The translations under genes and the position numbers were made by a program. Of a stretch of DNA of 33,170 bases, positions 23,803 through 33,132 are shown piece after piece (the first letter of the stretch is position 1; each line of letters opens with the position of its first letter). The stretch lies in NCBI GenBank assembly GCA_017305635.1, contig JAFKKF010000024.1:1-33170 (forward strand). Direction: 5' to 3'. The stretch comes from Hyphomicrobiales bacterium. GTDB lineage: Bacteria; Pseudomonadota; Alphaproteobacteria; Rhizobiales; Kaistiaceae. Below the pieces are notes generated by a model. That model made no database searches, was not told the origin of the DNA, and saw only the letters and a list, made by a program, of their open reading frames with translations.

Positions 23803-24114
23803 CCTCCCCCGTTTACGGGGGAGGGGGACCGGCGAAGCCGGTGGAGGGGGCGCGTGCAGGCGGCCACCTCTCCGCTCGCCCTCGCCCCGGTGGGGAGAGG
23901 GCCGCTTCTCTTGCCGAGCAAAGCGAGGCTTGGAGAAGCGGGGTGAGGGGGCGGAGCGTCACGACATCCGCGTCCCTCGCCATTGCCCAGGCCTCGCTCC
24001 CATGAAGTCATCCAGCGAGCGGAAGTCTGTTCGCCCTGGCGCGCGCTCCCCCTCACCCGGATCATGCCCGACCTCAGTCCGGCACGATCCGACCTCTCCC
24101 CACCGGGGAGAGGT
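23803..24114. repeat. Repeat cluster: family A copy 3 and inverted family B copy
   Basis: The 23789-24145 gap between convergent genes holds no credible gene. Family A copy 3 is at 23803-23857: a perfect 10-bp palindrome arm pair (23803-23812 with 23815-23824, TT loop), then hairpin ACCGGC-GAA-GCCGGT (23828-23842). A middle block (about 23875-23955) carries CCCCGGTGGGGAGAGGG and GGGTGAGGGGG. Family B lies in reverse orientation at 24047-24114 and matches the block at 14020-14088. Several hairpins here could terminate both converging transcripts. Confidence 0.8.
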
Positions 24115-24145
24115 GTTCGCGCCGTTCGACAAGCGCCCCGCCCCG

Positions 24146-25786
24146 CTACACTGCCGGGCATACGTAGTTCAGGAACGCCTTCGCATCGAAGCGCGAATCC
24201 AGCATCCCGTATGTCGAGCGCCAGGGCTTGCCGAGCCGCGTCTCGAGGAACGCGTCGGCGATCACCGAGGGGAACCGGCGTCGCAGCGCCGCCGCCGCCA
24301 CGGTCATGGCAAGCTGCTCGGTGAGGATCCGCGCCGAGCCCTCGTCGGCAAGTGCAACTGCGGTCGCGGCGCGAAGAACATTCAGCGTCGACTTGGCCGT
24401 CGAGCCGAGCGCATCCTCGATATTGGCCAGCACGACCTCGAGCGGCTCCGACGACTTGCGCAATACGCGCATCACGTCCAGCGCCATTATGTTTCCGGCG
24501 CCTTCCCAGATGGCGTTTACTGGCGCCTCGCGATAGAGCCGCGGCAAGCGGCTTTCTTCAATATATCCGTTGCCGCCGATAGCTTCCATCGCTTCGCCGA
24601 TCACCGGCGATGCGATCTTTGTTATCCAGTACTTCGCCGCCGGCGTCATTAACCTCGCGAATGCCGCTTCCGCCGGATTGTTTGCTGCCCGGTCGTAGGA
24701 TTCCGCCAGCCGGAACGCCAGCGCCGACGCCGCCACCACGTCGAGCGCCACGTCGGCGAGCACCCGCGTCATCAGCGGCTGGTCGATGAGCGTCGCGCCG
24801 AAGGCCTTCCGGTAGCGGACGTGATGCACCGCCTCGGCGAGCGCCAGCCGCATCAGCCCCGACGACGCCACCGCGCAGTCGAGCCGCGTCAGCGTCACCA
24901 TGTCGATGATCGTCGAAATGCCTGCGCCCGGCTCGCCGACGAGATACGCCCCCGCCCCGTCGAACTCCGCTTCCGACGTGGCATTGGAGCGGTTGCCGAG
25001 CTTGTCCTTCAGGCGGATCAGGCGGATGGCGTTCTTCGTCCCGTCCGGCAGGAAGCGTGGCATCAGGAAGCAGGTCGGCCCCTCGATCGTCTGCGCCAGC
25101 ACCAGGTGCGCATCGCTCATCGGCGCCGAGAAGAACCACTTGTGTCCGGTGATCCGCCACAGCCCGTCCCGCGAATCCTCGGCTCGCGTCGTGTTCGCCG
25201 CGACGTCGCTGCCGCCCTGCTTCTCGGTCATCCCCATGCCGATGGTGACGCCGGCCTTGTTCGCCATGACCCGTGAAGAAGAATCGTATTGGCGCGAGCG
25301 GATATGTGGAAGCCAGGCCTCGGCAAGGTCAGGCGCATGGGCGATCGCCGCGACCGAAGCATTGGTCATGGTCATCGGGCAGATATGGCCGGCCTCTACC
25401 TGCGAGGTCATGAACAGCCGCGCGGCCCGCGCCAGCGTGCGTACATTGGCCTCCGCATCCGTCGCGTCCCAGGTCGAGGCATGCAGCCCCGCCGCCACGC
25501 TCCGGCGCATGAGCGCATGATAGGCCGGGTGGAATTCGACCGCGTCGATGCGCATGCCGTTGGCGTCATGCGTCTTCAGCGTCGGCACGTACTGGTTGGC
25601 AATCCGCCCGAGTTCGAAGGTTTCGGGCGATCCCCAGGCCTGGCCATGCGCGACCAGTTGATCATTGACCGCCTGCGGAACCCCTTCCACGAGCGCGCCC
25701 AATGCCGGATCGGACGTGAAAAGGTTCACGCCGACGAAAGGCGGCGACTGGTTGAAGACGTCGTGGGTGTCGGCGCCGGAACTCAA
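24146..25786 (-). CDS. aidB: AidB-like acyl-CoA dehydrogenase family protein
   Basis: 546 residues. The start [20 protein letters not shown], then [64 protein letters not shown] and [19 protein letters not shown] match E. coli AidB closely. AidB is a FAD-containing member of the acyl-CoA dehydrogenase superfamily made during the adaptive response to alkylation; it binds DNA and its physiological substrate is unsettled. The start codon appears to be TTG at 25786, immediately before the conserved region, with no in-frame ATG nearby. It is divergent from pyrB and convergent with the catabolic island, and probably not part of that pathway. Confidence 0.93.
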   Translation of the reverse strand: MSSGADTHDVFNQSPPFVGVNLFTSDPALGALVEGVPQAVNDQLVAHGQAWGSPETFELGRIANQYVPTLKTHDANGMRIDAVEFHPAYHALMRRSVAAGLHASTWDATDAEANVRTLARAARLFMTSQVEAGHICPMTMTNASVAAIAHAPDLAEAWLPHIRSRQYDSSSRVMANKAGVTIGMGMTEKQGGSDVAANTTRAEDSRDGLWRITGHKWFFSAPMSDAHLVLAQTIEGPTCFLMPRFLPDGTKNAIRLIRLKDKLGNRSNATSEAEFDGAGAYLVGEPGAGISTIIDMVTLTRLDCAVASSGLMRLALAEAVHHVRYRKAFGATLIDQPLMTRVLADVALDVVAASALAFRLAESYDRAANNPAEAAFARLMTPAAKYWITKIASPVIGEAMEAIGGNGYIEESRLPRLYREAPVNAIWEGAGNIMALDVMRVLRKSSEPLEVVLANIEDALGSTAKSTLNVLRAATAVALADEGSARILTEQLAMTVAAAALRRRFPSVIADAFLETRLGKPWRSTYGMLDSRFDAKAFLNYVCPAV

Positions 25787-25849
25787 CAGGTTTCTCTTGC
25801 CTCGGAACGGCGGACCGCGATTCGCTGTGGTTTACCCTAGCACGGCCCC

Positions 25850-25881
25850 TTGCCCTCCGCGCACGACTCCGCCTATAGGCG
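25850..25881 (+). promoter_or_regulatory. Candidate pyrB promoter containing a 12-bp perfect palindrome
   Basis: TTGCCC (25850-25855), an 18-base spacer and TATAGG (25874-25879) resemble a promoter. The -10 lies inside CGCCTATAGGCG (25870-25881), a perfect palindrome, only 8 bases before the pyrB ATG. If this is the promoter the leader would be almost absent; the palindrome could also be an operator. Confidence 0.35.
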
Positions 25882-25889
25882 TGGCTTTA

Positions 25890-26846
25890 ATGAATGTCCC
25901 TCCGCCCCCGAAACCGGTCGCTTTCCCGCACCGGCATCTATTGGGCATAGAGGGTCTGTCGCCCGAAGAGATCGTCACCCTCCTCGACCTCGCCGAGGAA
26001 GCGGTTGCGGTTAACCGCCAGATCGAAAAAAAGAAATCGGTCCTGCGCGGACGCACGCAGATCAATCTCTTCTTCGAATCCTCCACCCGTACGCAGTCGT
26101 CCTTCGAACTCGCCGGCAAGCGCCTCGGCGCCGATGTGATGAACATGGCCGTCGCGCAGTCCTCGGTGAAGAAGGGCGAGACGCTCATCGATACGGCGAT
26201 AACGCTGAACGCGATGCGCCCGGACATACTCGTCGTGCGCCATCACGCCGCCGGCGCCGTCGAACTCCTCTCGCAGAAGGTCAGCTGCTCGGTCATCAAT
26301 GCCGGCGACGGTGCCCACGAGCATCCGACCCAGGCCCTTCTCGATGCGCTCACCATCCGGCGCCACAAGGGGAACATTGCCGGTCTGACCGTCGCCATAT
26401 GCGGCGACATCGCCCACAGCCGCGTCGCCCGCTCCAACATTCTGCTCCTCAATGCGCTTGGCGCCCGCGTCCGCGTGATCGGTCCCTCGACGCTGCTCCC
26501 TTCGGGGATCGAGCGGCTGGGCGTCGAAGTATTTCGCGACATGCGGAAGGGGCTCGCGGGCGCCGATATCGTCATGATGCTTCGCCTGCAGCGCGAGCGC
26601 ATGGAGGGAAGCTTTGTGCCCTCCGTCCGCGAGTATTTCCATTTCTTCGGCCTCGATGCCGAGAAGCTTGCCTTTGCCAAGCCGGACGCTCTGGTCATGC
26701 ACCCCGGCCCCATGAACCGCGGCGTCGAGATAGACTCGGCGATTGCCGACGGCACTCAAAGTCTTATTCGCGAACAAGTCGAGATGGGCGTCGCCGTGCG
26801 CATGGCAGTACTTGAGGCGCTCTCCGCGCATCTGCCGAATGACTGA
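25890..26846 (+). CDS. pyrB: Aspartate carbamoyltransferase catalytic subunit
   Basis: 318 residues, normal length. It joins carbamoyl phosphate and aspartate in de novo pyrimidine synthesis. The carbamoyl-phosphate motif [13 protein letters not shown] is at 61-73, the 80s-loop region [11 protein letters not shown] follows, then [14 protein letters not shown], the aspartate-domain [13 protein letters not shown] and the late [11 protein letters not shown]. No regulatory pyrI gene is nearby; instead an inactive-looking dihydroorotase homologue follows after 8 bases, the arrangement of class A ATCase complexes. The ATG at 25890 is chosen because the homologous sequence begins there. Confidence 0.97.
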   Translation: MNVPPPPKPVAFPHRHLLGIEGLSPEEIVTLLDLAEEAVAVNRQIEKKKSVLRGRTQINLFFESSTRTQSSFELAGKRLGADVMNMAVAQSSVKKGETLIDTAITLNAMRPDILVVRHHAAGAVELLSQKVSCSVINAGDGAHEHPTQALLDALTIRRHKGNIAGLTVAICGDIAHSRVARSNILLLNALGARVRVIGPSTLLPSGIERLGVEVFRDMRKGLAGADIVMMLRLQRERMEGSFVPSVREYFHFFGLDAEKLAFAKPDALVMHPGPMNRGVEIDSAIADGTQSLIREQVEMGVAVRMAVLEALSAHLPND

Positions 26847-26854
26847 GGTGGACC

Positions 26855-28171
26855 TTGGCTGAGCGCAATAACGGCAAGGACGAGCGGCCGCTGGTATTCA
26901 CGAACGCCCGCGTAGTAGATCCGTCGCGCAATCTCGATGCTCCGGGTGCCGTCATCGTCGCCGACCGCCGCATCGTCGCCGCCGGCCCGGAAGCCGCGCG
27001 TCCCGCCGGCGCCGAGGTGATCGACTGCGGGGGCGCGATCGTCGCGCCGGGCCTCGTCGACATGCGCGTCTTCGTCGGCGAGCCCGGCGGCGAGCACCGC
27101 GAGACCTTCGCTTCGGCCGGGCGCGCCGCCGCCGCCGGTGGCGTCACCTCGATCGTCATGATGCCCGATACCGACCCGGTAATCGACGACGTCGCGCTGG
27201 TCGACTTCATCGGCCGCCGGGCCCGCGACGAGACCGGCGTCCGCGTCCATCCGATGGCGGCGCTGACGCGGGGCCTCGAGGGTCGCGAGATGACCGAGTT
27301 CGGCTTGCTGCGCGAGGCCGGCGCCGTCGGCTTCACCGATGGCCGCCACACCGTGACGAGCGCCGCCCTCATGCGCCGCGCGCTGACCTACGCCCGCGAT
27401 TTCGATGCTCTCATCATGCACCACGCCGCCGACCCGACGCTGGTCGGCAACGGCGTCATGAACGAGGGCGAGGTGGCTACCCGTCTCGGCCTTTCCGGCA
27501 TCCCGAAGGAGGCCGAGATCATCGTGCTCGAGCGCGACATCCGCCTCGCCGCGCTTACCCGCGGGCGCTACCACGCCGCGCAGATCTCCTGCGCCGAATC
27601 CCTCGACATCATCCGCCGTGCCAAGGACAGGGGCCTCGCCGTCACCTGCGGCGTCTCGATCAACCACCTCACGCTGAACGAGAACGACATCGGCCCCTAC
27701 CGCACCTTCTTCAAGCTCTCGCCGCCGCTCCGCCACGAGGACGACCGCCTGGCCATGGTCGCGGGCCTTGCCGACGGCACCATCGACGTGATCGTGTCGA
27801 GCCACGACCCGCAGGACGTCGACACCAAGCGCCATCCCTTCGCCGAAGCGGCCGACGGCACGGTCGGGCTGGAGACCATGCTCGCGGCCGCGCTCCGCCT
27901 CGTCCATTCCGGCGACGTCGATTTCGTCACCCTCTTCCGCGCCCTGTCGACGCGGCCCGCCGAGCTCCTCGGCCTCGAGGTCGGCCGCCTCGCGCCCGGT
28001 GCGCCGGCGGACCTGATCCTCCTCGATCCCGACGTGCCCTGGGTCCTCGAGGACGCCGAGGCTCTGCTTTCGCGCTCGAAGAATACTCCCTTCGAGGGCG
28101 CGCGCTTCGAGGGCCGGGTCCTGCGCACGCTGGTTGCCGGGCGCACGGTCTACGCATACGCTCCGGCCTGA
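26855..28171 (+). CDS. pyrC: Dihydroorotase homologue lacking metal ligands (PyrC', probable ATCase partner)
   Basis: 438 residues of the dihydroorotase/amidohydrolase fold. The diagnostic first metal motif, normally GLVDxHxHxREPG, reads [13 protein letters not shown] (66-78): both His are lost. The bridging Lys position reads GFTDG, and the late D-H-x-P-H motif is SSHDPQD. Such homologues next to pyrB (PyrC' in Pseudomonas) are catalytically dead and stabilise the ATCase complex; a separate active dihydroorotase would then be needed elsewhere in the genome. The start is TTG at 26855 with GAGGTGG just upstream. A later ATG would delete conserved sequence. Confidence 0.93.
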   Translation: MAERNNGKDERPLVFTNARVVDPSRNLDAPGAVIVADRRIVAAGPEAARPAGAEVIDCGGAIVAPGLVDMRVFVGEPGGEHRETFASAGRAAAAGGVTSIVMMPDTDPVIDDVALVDFIGRRARDETGVRVHPMAALTRGLEGREMTEFGLLREAGAVGFTDGRHTVTSAALMRRALTYARDFDALIMHHAADPTLVGNGVMNEGEVATRLGLSGIPKEAEIIVLERDIRLAALTRGRYHAAQISCAESLDIIRRAKDRGLAVTCGVSINHLTLNENDIGPYRTFFKLSPPLRHEDDRLAMVAGLADGTIDVIVSSHDPQDVDTKRHPFAEAADGTVGLETMLAAALRLVHSGDVDFVTLFRALSTRPAELLGLEVGRLAPGAPADLILLDPDVPWVLEDAEALLSRSKNTPFEGARFEGRVLRTLVAGRTVYAYAPA

Positions 28172-28185
28172 ACGGGGGGCGCCGG

Positions 28186-28785
28186 ATGACCTGGAGCGAC
28201 TATGCCATCCCGGCGGCGTGTCTCGTCGCCGGCTATCTCCTCGGCTCGATTCCCTTCGGCCTGATCCTCACCCGCACTGCCGGCCTCGGCGACATCCGCA
28301 CCATCGGCTCCGGCAATATCGGCGCCACCAACGTGCTGCGCACCGGCCGCAAGGGCCTCGCCGCCGGCACGCTCCTCCTCGACGCGCTGAAGGGCACCGT
28401 AGCCGTCCTCCTCGCCTCGCTCATGTCGCGGGAGGCGGCGCTCGCCGCTGCGCTCGGCGCCTTCCTCGGCCACCTCTTTCCCCTCTGGCTCGGCTTCCGC
28501 GGCGGCAAGGGCGTCGCGACCTATCTCGGCACCCTGGCCGCGGTCTCCTGGCCGGCCGCGCTTATTTTTGCCGGCATTTGGCTCGCCGCGGCGTTCCTCT
28601 CCCGCCGTTCTTCGGTCGGTGCCCTCGCCGCGAGCCTCGCCGCGCCCGTCGCTCTCTTTGTCTTCCGCGAGAATGCTGCCGCCTGGCTCTATGCCGCGAT
28701 GACGCTTCTTCTCTGGTGGAAGCACGGCGAGAACATCAGACGCCTCGTCGCCGGCACCGAAGCGCGCATCGGCGAGAAGAAATGA
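28186..28785 (+). CDS. plsY: Glycerol-3-phosphate 1-O-acyltransferase PlsY
   Basis: 199-residue integral membrane enzyme that moves an acyl group from acyl-phosphate to glycerol-3-phosphate, the first step of phospholipid synthesis. All three PlsY motifs are present: [31 protein letters not shown] and [21 protein letters not shown]. Hydrophobic helices alternate through the protein. The C-terminal [16 protein letters not shown] is family-typical. It starts 14 bases after the pyrC stop, and its TGA overlaps the dprA ATG (ATGA). Confidence 0.96.
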   Translation: MTWSDYAIPAACLVAGYLLGSIPFGLILTRTAGLGDIRTIGSGNIGATNVLRTGRKGLAAGTLLLDALKGTVAVLLASLMSREAALAAALGAFLGHLFPLWLGFRGGKGVATYLGTLAAVSWPAALIFAGIWLAAAFLSRRSSVGALAASLAAPVALFVFRENAAAWLYAAMTLLLWWKHGENIRRLVAGTEARIGEKK

Positions 28786-29897
28786 GCGGCCCCGGCGGCG
28801 TGCGGCTTTCGGACGGGCAGCGCCTCGCCTGGCTGCGCCTCATCCGCAGCGAGAACGTCGGCCCGGCTACGTTCCGCGAGTTGATCAACCATTTCGGCAG
28901 CGCCTCCGCCGCGCTCGAAGCCGTGCCCGAGCTCGCAAAGCGCGGCGGCCGGCGCATCCGCATCGCACCCGCCGCTGATGCCGAGCGCGAACTGCGCGCC
29001 GCGACGGCCATGGGCGCGTCGCTGGTCGCCCTCGGCGAGCCGGACTATCCGCCCTGGCTGCGCCATATAGACGGTGCGCCCCCGCTCATCGCGGTGCGCG
29101 GCGATCCGGCTATCCTGATCCGTCCCATGGTCGGCATCGTCGGCTCGCGCAACGCCTCCGTTGCCGGCCGCAAATACGCCATGCAGCTCGCCGCCAGCCT
29201 CGGCGGGCACGGCTATGCAATCGCCTCCGGGCTGGCCCGCGGCATCGATGCCGCTGCCCACGAGGCCGCACTCGCCAGCGGCACGGTCGCCGTCTTCGCC
29301 GGCGGCCTCGATCGCCTCTATCCGCCCGAGAACGAATCGCTCGCGGCCCGCATCCTCGAGGCCGGCGGCACCCATGTCAGCGAGATGCCCTTCGGCTGGG
29401 AGCCCCGCGCCCGCGACTTTCCCCGCCGCAACCGCATCGTCTCCGGCCTGTCGCTTGGCGTGGTGATCGTCGAGGCGGCGCTGCAGTCCGGCTCGCTCAT
29501 CACGGCGCGGCTCGCCACCGAGCAGGGCCGCCTCGTCTTCGCCGTCCCGGGACATCCGCTCGACCCGCGCGCGAGCGGCACCAACCGCCTCATCCGCGAC
29601 GGCGCACATATCGTGACCGGGCCCGAGGACATTCTCGACCAGCTGTCGCCGATGCGCGATGGGACGCCGGAAGGTGCCAGCGAGCCCGATACCTCCGGCG
29701 GAGCTTTCCCCGAGGATGCCGGTGACGATGACCGGTCGCGCATCGTCGCCGCCCTCGGCCCGACGCCCGTGACCATAGACGAGATCATCCGCTTCACCGG
29801 GATCAGGGCGCCGGTCGTCCACCTCGTCCTGCTCGAGCTCGATCTCGCCGGACGGCTTGAGCGGCATCCCGGCCAGCGGGTCTCGCTGACCGGATAG
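28782..29897 (+). CDS. dprA: DNA-processing protein DprA (Smf)
   Basis: 371 residues. DprA binds incoming single-stranded DNA and loads RecA during transformation. An N-terminal helical SAM-like region ([20 protein letters not shown]) leads to the Rossmann-like core: [73 protein letters not shown] and [16 protein letters not shown] linker of low complexity (about 290-320) precedes a C-terminal winged helix ([20 protein letters not shown]), as in long-form DprA. It overlaps plsY by 4 bases. No transformation pilus genes lie in this window. Confidence 0.96.
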   Translation: MSGPGGVRLSDGQRLAWLRLIRSENVGPATFRELINHFGSASAALEAVPELAKRGGRRIRIAPAADAERELRAATAMGASLVALGEPDYPPWLRHIDGAPPLIAVRGDPAILIRPMVGIVGSRNASVAGRKYAMQLAASLGGHGYAIASGLARGIDAAAHEAALASGTVAVFAGGLDRLYPPENESLAARILEAGGTHVSEMPFGWEPRARDFPRRNRIVSGLSLGVVIVEAALQSGSLITARLATEQGRLVFAVPGHPLDPRASGTNRLIRDGAHIVTGPEDILDQLSPMRDGTPEGASEPDTSGGAFPEDAGDDDRSRIVAALGPTPVTIDEIIRFTGIRAPVVHLVLLELDLAGRLERHPGQRVSLTG

Positions 29898-29918
29898 GAC
29901 CGGCGCTCCCGGCGGCCG

Positions 29919-30113
29919 TCAGGCCCTATCGCTTCCCGGCTCGCCCATGCGCCGCAAGGTCGCGTTGGCTTCGTCCTCCGCCATCGAAAGAAGAAAGGCG
30001 AGGAAGACGAGATTGGCCTTCTGCGCCAATCCTCTCAGCTCCTTGGAGAATTGCTGGATATATCGGGTCGTTTCGCGTGCATCCGGACCCAGTTCGTCTT
30101 GCCCCGTAGTCAT
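29919..30113 (-). CDS. Small conserved alphaproteobacterial protein of unknown function
   Basis: 64 residues from the ATG at 30113, mostly helical and charged: ETTRYIQQFSKELRGLAQKA, then NLVFLAFLLSMAEDEANATL. It resembles small rhizobial proteins with a YI..-L..LA....L-.LAYLL.MA..EA pattern, but no function is known to me. A further 15 codons upstream are open to 30158 and less likely. It lies opposite to dprA and topA, with its 3' end 21 bases from the dprA stop, and breaks an otherwise co-directional gene series. The upstream DNA at 30155-30200 is AT-rich and probably holds its promoter. Confidence 0.65.
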   Translation of the reverse strand: MTTGQDELGPDARETTRYIQQFSKELRGLAQKANLVFLAFLLSMAEDEANATLRRMGEPGSDRA

Positions 30114-30463
30114 TCTCAGAAGCCCCTGCCTGGCGCCCGCCGCGCCAACGGAAAGCACCTATACAATCATTAGTTGTGCAACAGGCATTATGATAACCAG
30201 AACGAGAACCGCCCCGCAAGTCTGACACATCCACCGGGCGCCAGGAATCGACGTTTGCAGCGAAGAACATCCGCAACCCCTTGCCAACTCATTGACGGAG
30301 AACCATTTTCGGCGTCGACCGTGGCCGTCGATTGACAGGCCCTCCGCTTTTCGATGATTGTCCCGCCGCGATCCGACCGGGCCCGCCCCATATAAGCAGC
30401 CCCTTATCGATCCTCTTTTTCGCCGGGCCCACCCGTGGCCGCCCGGCCGCCGACACGGAAGCC
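30114..30463. other. 350-base gap before topA with candidate promoters
   Basis: No gene is supported. An AT-rich stretch at 30155-30200 contrasts with its surroundings and lies upstream of the minus-strand small gene. TTGACA at 30332-30337 followed by ATGATT at 30354-30359 (16-base spacer) is a possible topA promoter; TATAAG at 30391-30396 is another -10 candidate without a good -35. The open frame upstream of the topA ATG is not conserved-looking. Confidence 0.4.
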
Positions 30464-33118
30464 ATGCACCTCGTCATCGTCGAATCGCCGGCCAAGGCGA
30501 AGACCATCAACAAGTACCTCGGCCCTGATTATCAGGTCCTCGCCTCCTACGGGCATGTCCGCGACCTGCCGTCGAAGGATGGCTCGGTGCGGCCCGACGA
30601 TGATTTCTCCATGAGCTGGGAGGTTGACGCCAAGTCCGGCAAGCGCCTCTCCGACATCGCCGCGGCAGCCAAGGACGCCGACCGCCTGATTCTCGCCACC
30701 GACCCGGATCGCGAGGGCGAGGCGATTTCCTGGCACGTGCTGGAGGTGCTGCGCGCCAAGAAGGCGCTGAAGGACAAGCCGGTCGAGCGCGTCGTGTTCA
30801 ACGCCATAACCCGGCAGGCGGTGCTCGAGGCGATGCAGAATCCGCGCCGCATCGACGATGCCCTGGTCGACGCCTACCTCGCCCGCCGTGCGCTCGACTA
30901 TCTCGTCGGCTTCACCCTTTCCCCCGTGCTCTGGCGGAAGCTCCCCGGCGCCCGCTCCGCCGGCCGCGTGCAGTCGGTCGCGCTCCGCCTCGTCTGCGAC
31001 CGCGAGAACGAGATCGAGGTCTTCAAGCCGCGCGAATACTGGTCCGTTGCCGTCACCCTGGAGCCGCCGAAGGGCGGCCGCTTCGTCGCTCGCGCCGTCG
31101 GCTTCGACGGTAAGAAGCTCGGCCGCCTCGACATCGCCAATGAGGACGAGGCGCGCGCCGTGGAGGCGGCCCTGAAGTCCGGCGACTATCGCGTCCTCTC
31201 CGTCGAGGCAAAGCCGCTGAGGCGCAGCCCGCCGCCGCCCTTCACCACCTCGACCCTGCAGCAGGAGGCATCCCGGAAGCTCGGCTTCGCGGCCGCCCGC
31301 ACCATGCAGATCGCTCAGCGCCTCTACGAGGGCATTGAGCTCGGCGGGGAGACCGTCGGCCTCATCACCTACATGCGTACCGACGGCGTCCAGGTCGCGC
31401 CCGAGGCGATCAGCGGTGCCCGCCGCGCCATCGCGCAGAACTTCGGCGACCGCTACGTCCCTGAGAATCCGCGCTACTACCAGACCAAGGCGAAGAACGC
31501 GCAGGAAGCCCACGAGGCCATCCGCCCGACCGACCTCTTCCGCCGTCCGGACTCGGTCCGCCGCGCCCTCGACGATGAGCAGTTCAAGCTCTACGACCTC
31601 ATCTGGAAGCGCATGATGGCGAGCCAGATGGCCGCCGCCGAACTCGAGCGCACTACCGTCGAGATCGAGGCCGGCAGCGGCCGCAAGGTGGCGCTCCGCG
31701 CCACCGGCCAGGTCGTCCGCTTCGACGGCTATTTCGCCGCCTATACCGAGGGCCGCGATGACGTTCCCGTCTCGCAGCGTTCCGACGCCGAGGACGACGA
31801 GGATGGTCGCCTGCCGCCCATGGACGTCGGCGACAGGCTGACCGAGCACGGCATCGAGGTCCTGCAGCACTTCACCGAGCCGCCGCCGCGCTACACCGAG
31901 GCGACGCTCATCAAGAAGATGGAGGAGCTCGGCATCGGGCGCCCGTCGACCTATACGGCGACCCTCTCCGTGCTTCGCGACCGCGGCTACGTGCGGCTGG
32001 AGAAGAAGCAGCTCATCCCCGAGGACAAGGGCCGGCTGGTCACCGCCTTCCTCGAGAGCTTCTTCGAGCGCTACGTCGAATACGATTTCACCGCCGACCT
32101 CGAGGAGAAGCTGGACAAGATCTCCAACGGCGAGATTCCGTGGAAGGACGTGCTCCGCGATTTCTGGCGTCAGTTCTCGAACGACGTCGACCAGACGAAG
32201 GAGCTGCGCGTTTCCGAGGTTCTGGAGTCTCTCAACGAACTCCTCGGCTCCCATATCTTCCCGGCCCGCGCCGACGGCGGCGATCCGCGCCAGTGCCCGC
32301 TCTGCGGCACCGGCAAGCTCTCCCTGAAGCTTGGCAAGTACGGCGCCTTCATCGGCTGCTCGAACTATCCGGAGTGCCGCTACACCCGCCAGCTCGCCGT
32401 CTCCGGCGACGGCAATGGCGAGGGCGCGCTGAACGGCACCAAGGAACTCGGCACCGATCCCGAGACCGGCCTGATGGTGACCGTGCGCAGCGGCCGCTTC
32501 GGCCCCTATATCCAGCTCGGAGAGGCGACCGACGACGGCGAGAAGCCGAAGCGCGCCTCGATCCCGAAGGGCTGGGACGCCGCGAGCCTCGACCTCGAGC
32601 GCGCGCTTGCGCTTCTTTCGCTGCCGCGCCTCGTCGGCCTTCATCCGGAGACGGGCAAGGAGATCACCGCCGGCATCGGGCGCTTCGGTCCCTTCGTGCT
32701 CCACGACGGGACCTATGCCAACCTCGATTCGGTCGAGGAGGTCTTCTCCGTCGGCATCAACCGTGCCGTTTCGGTCCTCGCCGAGAAGAAGGCCGGCGGC
32801 GGTGGCCGCCGCGGCCGCGCCACGCCGAAGGCGCTGAAGGAGCTTGGCGAGCACCCGAATGGCGGCGGCGCGGTCACCGTGCGCGACGGCAAGTACGGGC
32901 CCTATGTCAGCCACGGCAAGGTCAACGCCACCCTGCCGAAGGATGTCACGCCCGACGCCGTCACCATGGAACAGGCGGTCGAGCTCCTCGCCACCAAGGC
33001 GGGCAAGAGCGGTGGCGGGCGCCGCAAGGCAGCAGCCAAGCCGAAGGCCGCCAAGTCCGCCGCGCCCAAGAAGGCCCCGTCAAAGAAGGCGACGGCGAAA
33101 AAGAAGGCGAACGGGTAG
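30464..33118 (+). CDS. topA: DNA topoisomerase I
   Basis: 884 residues, type IA topoisomerase that relaxes negative supercoils. The TOPRIM domain starts at the N-terminus (MHLVIVESPAKAKTINKYLG) and contains ATDPDREGEAISWH with its metal-binding acidic residues. The cleavage Tyr lies in LITYMRTDGVQV. A Cys4 zinc ribbon follows (CPLCGTGKLSLKLGKY, then GAFIGCSNYPECRYTR), then tandem C-terminal topoisomerase repeats (RFGPYIQLGE; RFGPFVLHDG; KYGPYVSHGK). The tail is very Lys/Ala-rich, as in many actinobacterial and alphaproteobacterial TopA proteins, and probably aids DNA binding. The ATG at 30464 gives the canonical start; upstream in-frame sequence is ignored. Confidence 0.97.
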   Translation: MHLVIVESPAKAKTINKYLGPDYQVLASYGHVRDLPSKDGSVRPDDDFSMSWEVDAKSGKRLSDIAAAAKDADRLILATDPDREGEAISWHVLEVLRAKKALKDKPVERVVFNAITRQAVLEAMQNPRRIDDALVDAYLARRALDYLVGFTLSPVLWRKLPGARSAGRVQSVALRLVCDRENEIEVFKPREYWSVAVTLEPPKGGRFVARAVGFDGKKLGRLDIANEDEARAVEAALKSGDYRVLSVEAKPLRRSPPPPFTTSTLQQEASRKLGFAAARTMQIAQRLYEGIELGGETVGLITYMRTDGVQVAPEAISGARRAIAQNFGDRYVPENPRYYQTKAKNAQEAHEAIRPTDLFRRPDSVRRALDDEQFKLYDLIWKRMMASQMAAAELERTTVEIEAGSGRKVALRATGQVVRFDGYFAAYTEGRDDVPVSQRSDAEDDEDGRLPPMDVGDRLTEHGIEVLQHFTEPPPRYTEATLIKKMEELGIGRPSTYTATLSVLRDRGYVRLEKKQLIPEDKGRLVTAFLESFFERYVEYDFTADLEEKLDKISNGEIPWKDVLRDFWRQFSNDVDQTKELRVSEVLESLNELLGSHIFPARADGGDPRQCPLCGTGKLSLKLGKYGAFIGCSNYPECRYTRQLAVSGDGNGEGALNGTKELGTDPETGLMVTVRSGRFGPYIQLGEATDDGEKPKRASIPKGWDAASLDLERALALLSLPRLVGLHPETGKEITAGIGRFGPFVLHDGTYANLDSVEEVFSVGINRAVSVLAEKKAGGGGRRGRATPKALKELGEHPNGGGAVTVRDGKYGPYVSHGKVNATLPKDVTPDAVTMEQAVELLATKAGKSGGGRRKAAAKPKAAKSAAPKKAPSKKATAKKKANG

Positions 33119-33132
33119 ATCGCCACGGGGTT

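Noticed and set aside
23803-24114. Repeat cluster as a CRISPR array
   Set aside because: Repeats are palindromic, of unequal length and irregularly spaced, with no unique equal-length spacers and no cas genes.
24146-25786. Acyl-CoA dehydrogenase as the glutaryl-CoA dehydrogenase of the nicotinate route
   Set aside because: The N-terminus and motif set are those of AidB, and the gene runs against the cluster behind a repeat barrier.
29919-30276. Overlapping alternative minus-strand frame (116 codons) over the small gene
   Set aside because: Product is Arg/Gly/Ser-rich without the helical pattern seen in the other frame.
30404-32914. 836-residue minus-strand frame opposite topA
   Set aside because: No motifs; topA on the plus strand is unambiguous.
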